A DNA stretch of 52,137 bases, taken from contig JAFRPB010000159.1 of the NCBI GenBank assembly GCA_017429345.1, positions 1 through 52,137 on the forward strand. Direction: 5' to 3'. Numbering within the stretch: position 1 is the stretch's first letter; each line of letters begins with the position of its first letter. This document shows, in pieces, positions 40,447 to 47,614 of the stretch. The translations under genes and the position numbers were made by a program. Origin of the DNA: Clostridia bacterium (GTDB lineage Bacteria; Bacillota; Clostridia; Oscillospirales; Acutalibacteraceae). The notes below the pieces were generated by a model. That model had not been told where the DNA came from and made no database searches. It saw nothing but the letters and a program-made list of their open reading frames with translations.

Positions 40447-41361
40447 ATGAAACAGAGAACGCTCGATAAAAACCTCACCGTGCCCGCAATCGCGGCGGGC
40501 TGTATGCGGCTTGCGGACGCAAAGGAATCTCCGGATCGCGTGATCGGCACGGCTCTGGAGCTCGGCATGAACTTTTTTGACCACGCGGATATTTACGGCG
40601 GCGGCAGATGCGAGGAGATCTTCGGAGCGTATCTTGCCGATCATCCCTCGCTGCGCGGCGAGATCGTGCTGCAGACGAAATGCGGTATCCGCAGGGGCTG
40701 CTACGATTTTTCAAAAGAACACATCATTTCCGCCGCAGAGGGCTCGCTGCGGCGGCTGCGCACGGATTACGTCGACGTACTGCTGCTTCATCGCCCGGAC
40801 ACGCTGATGGAGCCGGAGGAGGTCGCGGAAGCGTTTGACGCGCTGGAACAGGCGGGCAAAGTCCGCATGTTCGGCGTATCGAACCACAACCCCATGCAGA
40901 TCGAGCTGCTGAAAACCGCCGTGCGGCAGGAGATCGTCGCGGATCAGCTTCAGTTTTCGATCCCGGAATCGGGTCTCGTCACCTCGGGGCTGAACGTCAA
41001 TATGAAAAACGACGAATCCGTGATGCACGACGGCAGCGCGCTCGAGTATCTGCGCATCAAGGGGATCATGATACAGACATGGTCGCCGTTTCAGGGCGGC
41101 TTCTTTAAAGGACCTTTTGTCGGCGACAGGGAAAAATACCCCGCACTGAACGAAAAGCTCGACGAACTGGGCGCAAAATACAGCGTTTCGCCGCTCGCGG
41201 TCGCCGCCGCGTGGATTCTGCGCCACCCGGCGGGAATGCAGCTCATCTCCGGCTCCGTTTCTCCCGACAGGATGCGGCAGATCGCCTCCGGCGCGGATAT
41301 CGACCTCACCCGGGAGGACTGGTACGCCGTCTATCTTGCCGCGGGCTTCCGTCTGCCGTAA
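40447..41361 (+). CDS. aldo/keto reductase
   Basis: The ATG at 40447 follows AAAAGGAG; the frame is open upstream, but that would include the promoter. The 304-residue cytoplasmic enzyme has the AKR pattern: GMNFFDHADIYGGGRCEEIF with the Asp and catalytic Tyr, then LQTKCGI with the Lys, YVDVLLLHRPDTL with the His, and QLQFSI. A C-terminal LISGSVSPDRM resembles the NADPH-binding segment. It reduces carbonyl compounds with NADPH; substrate unknown. It has the usual length for YdhF-type members. Confidence 0.93.
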   Translation: MKQRTLDKNLTVPAIAAGCMRLADAKESPDRVIGTALELGMNFFDHADIYGGGRCEEIFGAYLADHPSLRGEIVLQTKCGIRRGCYDFSKEHIISAAEGSLRRLRTDYVDVLLLHRPDTLMEPEEVAEAFDALEQAGKVRMFGVSNHNPMQIELLKTAVRQEIVADQLQFSIPESGLVTSGLNVNMKNDESVMHDGSALEYLRIKGIMIQTWSPFQGGFFKGPFVGDREKYPALNEKLDELGAKYSVSPLAVAAAWILRHPAGMQLISGSVSPDRMRQIASGADIDLTREDWYAVYLAAGFRLP

Positions 41362-41389
41362 CCGCAAAGGCCGCATTGAAATAACCGAG

Positions 41390-41452
41390 AAAATCCGTGT
41401 TTTCAGCCCCCGGATCGCGTTATTGCGACCTTGGGCCGAAAACACGGATTTT
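41390..41452. repeat. Dispersed palindromic repeat, copy P2, between convergent genes
   Basis: AAAATCCGTGTTTTCAGCCC (41390-41409) and GGGCCGAAAACACGGATTTT (41433-41452) pair over 19 of 20 bases. It is followed by CGCCTTTTT on the plus strand and preceded by T-rich complement on the minus strand. It may act as a two-way terminator for the reductase and the XRE gene. It resembles P1 at 29277-29334. Confidence 0.75.
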
Positions 41453-41470
41453 CGCCTTTTTCCCGGCGGA

Positions 41471-42574
41471 TCAGTCTGTTTTTCTGACCGCTCCCGCAAC
41501 GGCGAGAACGACGCCGTATAGCACGCCCGCCACGGGCCAGATGATCCAGCTTCTGTCCCAGCGCTGCGAGATAAAGCTCCACGCGAGATACGCCGCCGTA
41601 GCGACGCCCCAGTAAATTGTGGCTACGGAAGCGTTGCGCGCCTGATTCTTCTTGTTTTCTCTCGAGTAATCCCCCTCCTCGAGCAGCGCGTTATATCCGC
41701 CGCGCACGATCGCGGCGCGCACGATCAGCCACACACCGAGACCGACCATACACAGCAGCGCCGCGACGGCGAGGCCGTAACGAAAATCATCGGGACCGCC
41801 GTCGACGAAGTATTCCCATCGGATGCCCGGGATCTCCTTCGCCGCTTTGAAAACGTCTTCCGCCGTCCGGTCCCCGCCGGGCAGGAGCATGGCGACGAAG
41901 ATCGGGACCGCCGACAAAACGCAAAGCGCCACGCCCGTCACGAGCTGCGCGACGAACGCGCCCTGTCCGCGTTCCCGCTTCTCGCGCACGAAGCCGCTCA
42001 CGCCGTATTCGGTCTCGAAGGCTTCCTTATCCATATAATCGAACCGTCTGCCCGACAGACCGCAGACGACGAACAGCGCGACCGCGCCGCCGATCAGAAG
42101 GAACATGGGCAAAAGGCCGAGCGCCGCGGCCTGCTCTTCCGAGAGCTTGTAGAAACCGGTCCCCCACGACGTGAGCGCGAGCCAGCCGGTCTCACGGCCG
42201 ACCTCGAGCAGGATCAGCAAAATCGGCGAGATGATGCACAGAAGCACGCCGAGCGAGATCCTGTCCGCGCATTGCTTGCGGTAACGCAGATAATCCTGCG
42301 CCTCGGCAAGGGAAACTTTCCTGAGGGTCTTCCCCGCGTCCTCCGGCAGCGGAGTCTCCGCCGCGGCGGGCGCCCCGAGTTCGTCTTTCAGTAAATAATC
42401 GGTGGAAACGCCGAACACTTCCGAGAGCTGCAGCACGCGGTTGAGATCGGGCACCGACTGCGCGCTCTCCCATTTCGACACCGCCTGACGGCTGACGTCG
42501 AGCTTTTCGGCAAGCTCCTCCTGCGACCAGCCGTTCTTTTTTCTGAGTTCCGTGATCTTATCCGCAAGTATCAT
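41471..42574 (-). CDS. XRE-family HTH regulator with C-terminal membrane domain
   Basis: The N-terminal 65 residues are a Cro/CI-type helix-turn-helix (KITELRKKNGWSQEELAEKL, then VSRQAVSKWESAQSVPDL and DYLLKDELG). After a linker, about six hydrophobic segments follow (residues about 105-360), with EYGVSGFVREKRERG in between. Such HTH-membrane fusions are common in Clostridia and may regulate in response to membrane state; the targets are unknown. GGAG precedes the ATG. The total of 367 residues is in the normal range for the group. Confidence 0.88.
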   Translation of the reverse strand: MILADKITELRKKNGWSQEELAEKLDVSRQAVSKWESAQSVPDLNRVLQLSEVFGVSTDYLLKDELGAPAAAETPLPEDAGKTLRKVSLAEAQDYLRYRKQCADRISLGVLLCIISPILLILLEVGRETGWLALTSWGTGFYKLSEEQAAALGLLPMFLLIGGAVALFVVCGLSGRRFDYMDKEAFETEYGVSGFVREKRERGQGAFVAQLVTGVALCVLSAVPIFVAMLLPGGDRTAEDVFKAAKEIPGIRWEYFVDGGPDDFRYGLAVAALLCMVGLGVWLIVRAAIVRGGYNALLEEGDYSRENKKNQARNASVATIYWGVATAAYLAWSFISQRWDRSWIIWPVAGVLYGVVLAVAGAVRKTD

Positions 42575-42727
42575 TGTTTTTTCTCCTTTCGGTAATTCAG
42601 GGAACCGCGCGCCCGGTCCGCTTCGTTTTTCCGCGCGCCGTTCCCGATTTCACCGAAACAATAGCATTTTTTTCGGTTGCAGGCAAGAAACCCGACCTTG
42701 AATTTGCGCAACCGCGGGTTGCGTGTC

Positions 42728-42889
42728 TGTAAATTCTGATTTATCGCTTCGCGATAAATCAGAATTTACAGGCATTAGGCATTGGGCATTAGGCAATAGA
42801 CTTGTCAATTTTACGCAGTGCGCCTCGGTTGTTACCTAATGCCTATTGCCTGCTGCCTATTGCCTAACATCCCGACAAATCAGAATTCA
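42728..42889. repeat. Heptamer/hairpin intergenic repeat, copy R3
   Basis: A hairpin starting TGTAAATTCTGATTTATCGC (tip TTC) precedes GGCATTA, GGCATTG, GGCATTA, GGCAATA. The core contains TTTTACGCAGTGCGCCTCGG, followed by reverse-type CCTAATG and CCTATTG units. The closing sequence CCCGACAAATCAGAATTCA includes the stop codon of the minus-strand SGNH gene (TGA, complement of 42887-42889). Confidence 0.85.
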
Positions 42890-43507
42890 TTTTTCGTCCG
42901 CAAGAACCGTCTCCCGCAGAACGGCCGCGATCGTCTCCGATAAAACCCGGTACCCCTCGTCAGTGAAATGCACGCCGTCGGCGGAGAGATACGACGGCAG
43001 AGCGGGATCTGCGTGATACAGGTCAACCACGCGAAGCCCGGATTGCTGCGCAATTTCCGCCGCGGCGCGGTTGCGCGCCCGGACGCGCGTGTCACATTCA
43101 CTGTCCTTCACGGGCGTCGTCAAAAGAAGAATAAACGCCGCGCCGGGGAACAGCGCCCGCAGCTGCGAGATCACGCGCGCGTAATACAGCGGGTATTCCT
43201 CCGCGGCGCGCAGATGCCAGCCGTGCAGTCCGTTGTTGAACAGCACCGCGCGGTAGGGCGATTTCTGCTGCGACGCAAAAAGACGCACGCTTTCGGTGAA
43301 GTGCGGATGATCCGCCGCTTTCGAGCTCGCAAAACCGTCCACCCGCAGCGTTTCGCCGAATATTCCGTTCAGCTTCGCGCGCGTGGGGATCGAGATCGAG
43401 TCCCCGATATACAGAACGCGCGGCGCGGATAGATCTTCTGTGTGCTCGATCCACGTCTGGTCCCATTCGAACGTTTCCAATGCGCCGACGGCGTTATCGT
43501 TATTCAT
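42887..43507 (-). CDS. SGNH/GDSL-family hydrolase
   Basis: The ATG at 43507 follows CCGGAGG; residues further upstream in frame are read from the cytidine deaminase remnant and are not real. The 206-residue protein has the SGNH blocks: RVLYIGDSIS (block I, Ser nucleophile), LFNNGLHGWH (block III, Asn) and LSADGVHFTDEGY (block V, Asp and His). Such enzymes are esterases, often acetyl-esterases on glycans. No signal peptide. Ancestrally it probably followed the deaminase gene at 26-bp spacing, before the Fic segment separated them. Confidence 0.88.
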   Translation of the reverse strand: MNNDNAVGALETFEWDQTWIEHTEDLSAPRVLYIGDSISIPTRAKLNGIFGETLRVDGFASSKAADHPHFTESVRLFASQQKSPYRAVLFNNGLHGWHLRAAEEYPLYYARVISQLRALFPGAAFILLLTTPVKDSECDTRVRARNRAAAEIAQQSGLRVVDLYHADPALPSYLSADGVHFTDEGYRVLSETIAAVLRETVLADEK

Positions 43508-43532
43508 ATGCGCATACCTCCGGATAAATAAA

Positions 43533-43596
43533 ATCACATCACGAACCCCGCGGGCAGGATCTCGTTCAGCTTCTTCACGACGAGCTCGCCGTCCTG
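43533..43596 (-). pseudogene. Detached 3' end of a cytidine deaminase gene (64 bp)
   Basis: These 64 bases match 44693-44756, the 3' end of the intact deaminase gene including its stop codon. The only difference is 43579 against 44739, which is synonymous (Val codon). The 5' three quarters of the gene is absent here. The copy sits just upstream of the SGNH ribosome site. Confidence 0.9.
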
Positions 43597-43609
43597 TCAC
43601 AACATGACG

Positions 43610-44548
43610 TCAAAACGTCTTCCAGCATTTTTCTTTCATAAACCGTTCCGTATTCCCGTCGTCCCGATCCTCGTAATACTCGATCAGCAGACGTTTGAAT
43701 TCGGGAACATGACTTTCGGGAATGACCAGCAGCCCGCCGCCTTTTGAAATAAGGTAGTGATTCGCGGCAAGGACCGCCGCTCGTTTATTTCCGTCGTTGA
43801 AGATCTGCGTTTTCATGCAATACAGACAAAGCCGGATCGCAACGTCGACGGGCTCGGCGTCCGTGTGAAGAATATCGTCCATGTGCTCGATCACGACCTG
43901 CTCTATGGGCAGCGGCGGAACGTATGTCGTGCCGCCGATCACAACGGGCACGCCGCGGATCCGTCCGCCATAAGAGTAAAACCCCTCGTTGACAAGCTGC
44001 GCGATATGACAGAGGATCGAATAATCCGTCGGATAGCTGACGACGTCCTTGTCCATGATAAATTCCCATGCGTGTTTCAGGTTGAGAATTTTCTGAACGT
44101 CGGAGGCGGTCATACCGCTGACCTTGCCGTTTTCTATGATATCCTCCGTCTGCGGAAAGGTCGTCGCCACGCCCTCCAGCACAGCCTGATCATAGATATT
44201 CGCTTTCATATTCGCACGTGCAAAATCGATATTCAGCATCACGCGGGGTGAAAGAAGCGCATCTTCGTATCCGAGAAGCGCAAGCTGCTTTTCGACCCTG
44301 CGGATCTGTTTTCTCAACTCGCGCGCTTCACGGGCATACCGCAGAAGCGTCTGGTGCAGCGTTTCGGAATAAACGTCCACATATTCGCTCGTCAACCGGC
44401 TGGCGATCCGTTTTCTGACATACAGGTATTTTTTGCCGTCGCGGTCTTTGATCTCCGGCGTTCCGTCGTACGGCAGCAGATTCAGACGCGCCTGAATATC
44501 CGCTCTCTGCTGCAGCAGTTCCCGGATCTGAGGATAGTTGTTTTCCAT
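43610..44548 (-). CDS. Fic-domain protein with Gln in place of the catalytic His
   Basis: The 312-residue product has a helical N-terminal region (about 1-100) with many Arg/Glu. YDQAVLEGVATTFPQ follows at 119-133, in the place of the class II inhibitory helix ((S/T)xxxE(G/N); here QAVLEG, Ser not kept). The Fic core has the flap VPVVIGGTTYVPP and the active loop QIFNDGNKR (248-256). The canonical loop is HxFxDGN(G/K)R, so His is replaced by Gln248. Fic proteins usually transfer AMP to target proteins; without His the activity is uncertain. It has its own promoter and a GGAGG site. The gene lies between two copies of the deaminase 3' end. Confidence 0.88.
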   Translation of the reverse strand: MENNYPQIRELLQQRADIQARLNLLPYDGTPEIKDRDGKKYLYVRKRIASRLTSEYVDVYSETLHQTLLRYAREARELRKQIRRVEKQLALLGYEDALLSPRVMLNIDFARANMKANIYDQAVLEGVATTFPQTEDIIENGKVSGMTASDVQKILNLKHAWEFIMDKDVVSYPTDYSILCHIAQLVNEGFYSYGGRIRGVPVVIGGTTYVPPLPIEQVVIEHMDDILHTDAEPVDVAIRLCLYCMKTQIFNDGNKRAAVLAANHYLISKGGGLLVIPESHVPEFKRLLIEYYEDRDDGNTERFMKEKCWKTF

Positions 44549-44563
44549 CGGCGATCCTCCGCA

Positions 44564-44614
44564 TTGGGGAATTTTTTTTATGATTATTTTATCATATTAT
44601 TCCCCAAAACGCAA
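44564..44614 (-). promoter_or_regulatory. Promoter of the Fic gene with inverted repeat
   Basis: On the minus strand TTGCGT (complement of 44609-44614) and TAAAAT (complement of 44586-44591) are 17 bp apart. TTGGGGAAT (44564-44572) and ATTCCCCAA (44599-44607) are perfect inverted 9-bp arms, one inside the spacer and one downstream of the -10, as an operator for repression would be. Confidence 0.65.
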
Positions 44615-44648
44615 GTTCTATTCTAAAAATAAACCGAAAATATCCAAA

Positions 44649-44679
44649 AAACCGCGCCGGAACGGTTCCTGCGCGGTTT
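44649..44679 (-). terminator. Rho-independent terminator after the cytidine deaminase gene
   Basis: AAACCGCGC (44649-44657) pairs with GCGCGGTTT (44671-44679). Read on the minus strand, the stem ends in a run of six T. It lies about 15 bp after the deaminase stop. Confidence 0.85.
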
Positions 44680-44692
44680 ACTCTCTCACACG

Positions 44693-44756
44693 ATCACATC
44701 ACGAACCCCGCGGGCAGGATCTCGTTCAGCTTCTTCACAACGAGCTCGCCGTCCTG
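44693..44756. repeat. Right copy of the 64-bp direct repeat flanking the Fic segment
   Basis: Matches 43533-43596 at 63 of 64 positions in the same orientation. It forms the last 20 codons and the stop of the intact deaminase gene. The segment between the copies (43597-44692) holds the Fic gene, its promoter and the deaminase terminator. Confidence 0.9.
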
Positions 44757-45068
44757 CCGCCAGATCACGTCCATCGCCGGCGAGAATTCCATCAGGAACT
44801 GCCGGCAGATGCCGCAGGGCGTCTCCAGCGCCATCGTACCGCTGACGGCGATCGCGCAGAATTCCCGCTCCCCCGCCGTGACCGCGGCGACCGCAGCGCT
44901 GCGCTCGGCGCAGATCGTCGCCCCGAAGGACGCGTTCTCCACGTTCACGCCGGTGAAGATCTTTCCGTCGGCGCACAGCAGCGCCGCGCCGACCTTCACC
45001 CCGGAATAGGGGCTGTATGCGTTCTCCCGCGTTTTCAGCGCGAGATCGTAAAGTTCGGAATAGGTCAT
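44694..45068 (-). CDS. cdd: cytidine deaminase
   Basis: A 124-residue enzyme of the tetrameric cytidine deaminase family, which converts cytidine or deoxycytidine to uridine or deoxyuridine in pyrimidine salvage. FTGVNVENASFGATICAE has Cys53 and Glu55 (CAE zinc and proton-shuttle motif), and TPCGICRQ supplies the other two zinc ligands, Cys85 and Cys88. Length is normal. GGAG precedes the ATG. It is 81 bp downstream of the phosphatase gene on the same strand. Its last 64 bases are repeated at 43533. Confidence 0.95.
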   Translation of the reverse strand: MTYSELYDLALKTRENAYSPYSGVKVGAALLCADGKIFTGVNVENASFGATICAERSAAVAAVTAGEREFCAIAVSGTMALETPCGICRQFLMEFSPAMDVIWRQDGELVVKKLNEILPAGFVM

Positions 45069-45149
45069 TTTCTGGTTTCTCCTCTCGAGGTCGGAAACGG
45101 CACGCGCGGAATTTCTTCATAGCGCGTGCCGAATGCTTCATTTAACAAC

Positions 45150-46622
45150 TCAATTACCGACGATCACACCGGGCAGGACCTTGAACAGATAATGGAACAG
45201 CATCCAAATGATCTGTTTTAAAAAGTTCAGCACATTGTTTTCGTTATTGGACTCAAAATCGGTGGGCAGGTCCTCCCAATCCTCATTTGCGGCGCCATCG
45301 GTCGTCTTTTTGATGCCGAACACGTCGTAAAGCTCGGGGGTATAGGTCTCGTCGTCCACGAGATACGTCTTGAACACGAGGTAATCGCCGTTAATTTCCA
45401 CGTGCGCGGCGACGCCGCCCTTGTCGCGGGTGGATTCCATCTTCGCCGAGGCGTCGACGATATACTGCATCGTGTTCTCGTTGATGAGATACCGCTTCGT
45501 GCCCGCGGTGGAGGGCATGACGTGGATCGAGCCCGCGGGATCGACCGCAAAGGTGGTCTCTTCTCCGTTATAGAGCTCGGTGACGTAGGTCGTCTCGGGC
45601 ATCACGCCGTCGCCGGTCACGGGATAAGTGCGCACGTAGCAGTGCTCGTGCCCGCCGATGACGAGGTCGATACCGAGCTCGTCGATGATCGGCACGAGCA
45701 CGTTGCGCATGATCGACGAATCGGGCTTGTTGGTGTGCTTGCCCGCGGAGTAGATCGAGCGGTGCAGCATGACGATCTTCCACTTCGCGTTCGTCGCGTT
45801 CATGTCGTTCTTCAGCCAGTTCTGCTGCTGATAGGACATCGGATACATATCGTTGGTGTTCAGCACCGCGAAATGCGCGTCGCCGTAGTCGAACGAATAG
45901 TAAACGCCGGTGATCGTATCGGAACCCTCCGCGGCGCCGAGATTGAACATACTGTCAAACCAGTTCCACCTGAGGTTGCCGTCGTGGTTGCCCGCGACGG
46001 GCGCGTTCGTGGTATGGCGGTCGATGAAGGCGAATTTCTCGAAGTAGTAATCCCACTCCTCGTTGGTGCAGTCGTTCACGTAGTCGCCCATGCTTGTGGT
46101 GAAGTCGATATCGGGATACAGATCGTAGACCGCGTTGACGACGCGCGCCGCCCGCTCGAAATTCTCCTCATTGCTGGCCTGCACGTCGGCATAGACGAGG
46201 AAATCGATCGGCTCGCCCCTGCCGGGATCGGTCGTGAAGGAGCAGACCGGCGAACGGGTGCTTTTATCGCCGACGGTGTAATAATAGGTCTTGCCCGCCC
46301 TGAGTCCGTTCACGACGACCTTGTGCATATAATAGCCCATGAACAGCACCACGTCGCCGCCGGTGAACGCCTTCGCGCCGGAGAGATCCTCGTTTTCGGA
46401 GACGAGCACGACGCTTTCGGTGCGCGTTTTCGTCGCCCAGCAGACGCCGCGCGAGGTCTCGGTGTCGCCGTTGACCACGGCGGAGATGCGGGTGATCCTG
46501 CTGCCCTCGGTATCAACGACGGCGTTCGGGTCGATATCCGCCGCGCCGGACGACACCGCCGCGCCGCCGATCAGCAGCGCAAGGCAGAGCAGCAGCGCGA
46601 GTATTTTGAATGAGCGTTTCAT
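45150..46622 (-). CDS. secreted purple-acid-phosphatase-like metallophosphoesterase
   Basis: The 490-residue product has a signal peptide (MKRSFKILALLLCLALLIGG, cleavage near residue 28). A fibronectin-like N-terminal domain (about 40-130, GLRAGKTYYYTVGD) is typical of purple acid phosphatases. The metallophosphoesterase domain follows: LVYADVQ, TSMGDYV, VAGNHDG, IVMLHRSIYS and VIGGHEHCYVRTYP. After a small C-terminal beta region, the end is Asn/Glu-rich and then VLNFLKQIIWMLFHYLFKVL, an aromatic helix almost at the terminus. It likely releases phosphate from outside substrates. It follows the GH16 gene by 34 bp and GGAGG precedes the ATG. Confidence 0.92.
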   Translation of the reverse strand: MKRSFKILALLLCLALLIGGAAVSSGAADIDPNAVVDTEGSRITRISAVVNGDTETSRGVCWATKTRTESVVLVSENEDLSGAKAFTGGDVVLFMGYYMHKVVVNGLRAGKTYYYTVGDKSTRSPVCSFTTDPGRGEPIDFLVYADVQASNEENFERAARVVNAVYDLYPDIDFTTSMGDYVNDCTNEEWDYYFEKFAFIDRHTTNAPVAGNHDGNLRWNWFDSMFNLGAAEGSDTITGVYYSFDYGDAHFAVLNTNDMYPMSYQQQNWLKNDMNATNAKWKIVMLHRSIYSAGKHTNKPDSSIMRNVLVPIIDELGIDLVIGGHEHCYVRTYPVTGDGVMPETTYVTELYNGEETTFAVDPAGSIHVMPSTAGTKRYLINENTMQYIVDASAKMESTRDKGGVAAHVEINGDYLVFKTYLVDDETYTPELYDVFGIKKTTDGAANEDWEDLPTDFESNNENNVLNFLKQIIWMLFHYLFKVLPGVIVGN

Positions 46623-46656
46623 TGTGTTTTCCTCCGTATGGTTTTATAGATCCCGG

Positions 46657-47511
46657 TCAGCCTTTCTGATAGACTCTGACATAGTCGACGACGAACGTCG
46701 CGTCCTGTCCGTCCGCCCAGGAATTATCGTAAGGAACGCCGTCCTCCCCGCGGATATCGCAGGAGAGGCAGATATACTCCGGCGCATGGGAAAGCCCGAG
46801 CGTTGTGCTCATCGTGGCGACGCCGTCGATATAGAAGGTGTAGCCATTCTCGTCCCACAGAAGGCCGTAGGTATGGAACTCTTCATAAGGGTCGCCCCTG
46901 ACCTTGAAGCCCTTCGCATGCAGACGGTGATACCACTGCGTGCCGGGCGTGCCGTAATGGATATTGTGCTCAATCACGTTCTCGGCGCTCTTGCCGAATT
47001 TCTGTCCGTAATACCCCTGTGCGTTCCAGTTCTGGCTCTCCATGATGTCGACTTCCGCGCCGTCGGAGGGATCGTCGTCGTTATTATACGCGTTGTGGCT
47101 GTTCAGCCAGAACGCGCCGGAGCCGTTGCTCACCTTCGGCAGCTTCGCGCGGCACTCAAAATATCCGTAGGTCGGCTCATACAGCCCGTCCGTTTTGAAA
47201 GAGGCGGTATAATAAGCCGCGGGATTGCCGTTGAGGCCCTCCTCATAATACTTGATGTGGAAGACCGCCTCTTCGCCGGTCATTTCAACGATGTCCGGGC
47301 TGCTGTAATAGCCGCGGTTCGCGCCGTAGCTGCCGGAATATTTCCATTTCGTCCCGTCCATCCGTTCGCCCCGGAATTCATCCTCCCAGACGAGTTCGTA
47401 TCCGCTCAGGTCGACCTGTTTCCCCGTCGCGTAATACGGGATATCGAACATCAGCGCGATGGAACCGATGATCGACATGAAAAACGCGATGATCCTGTTG
47501 AATGCAGCCAT
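46657..47511 (-). CDS. glycoside hydrolase family 16 protein
   Basis: The third GH16 enzyme of the window, 284 residues. ELVWEDEFRGERMDGTKWKY near residue 39 and GAEVDIMES (Glu153, Asp155, Glu158) give the active-site signature. The N-terminus (FNRIIAFFMSIIGSIALMF) is a strong hydrophobic helix, so the enzyme is probably exported and may stay membrane-bound. It is less similar to the pair at 10831 and 11875 than they are to each other. AAAGGAG precedes the ATG. It lies between the GPH symporter (upstream) and the phosphatase (downstream) in one apparent operon. Confidence 0.92.
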   Translation of the reverse strand: MAAFNRIIAFFMSIIGSIALMFDIPYYATGKQVDLSGYELVWEDEFRGERMDGTKWKYSGSYGANRGYYSSPDIVEMTGEEAVFHIKYYEEGLNGNPAAYYTASFKTDGLYEPTYGYFECRAKLPKVSNGSGAFWLNSHNAYNNDDDPSDGAEVDIMESQNWNAQGYYGQKFGKSAENVIEHNIHYGTPGTQWYHRLHAKGFKVRGDPYEEFHTYGLLWDENGYTFYIDGVATMSTTLGLSHAPEYICLSCDIRGEDGVPYDNSWADGQDATFVVDYVRVYQKG

Positions 47512-47614
47512 AAACGCTCTCCTTTATCCCGTCGGATCTGACGATCGGGACCTTTTCTTTCGTTTTTCTCCCATGAAAGATCTGTTTTGACGAACGATCT
47601 GACCGGAACGGGGA

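Noticed and set aside
42728-42889. CRISPR array
   Set aside because: Repeats are 7 bases long, degenerate and without unique spacers of constant length; the tracts are inverse to each other.
43508-43600. N-terminal extension of the SGNH protein
   Set aside because: The sequence is an out-of-frame reading of the deaminase 3' remnant; ATG at 43507 has a GGAGG site.
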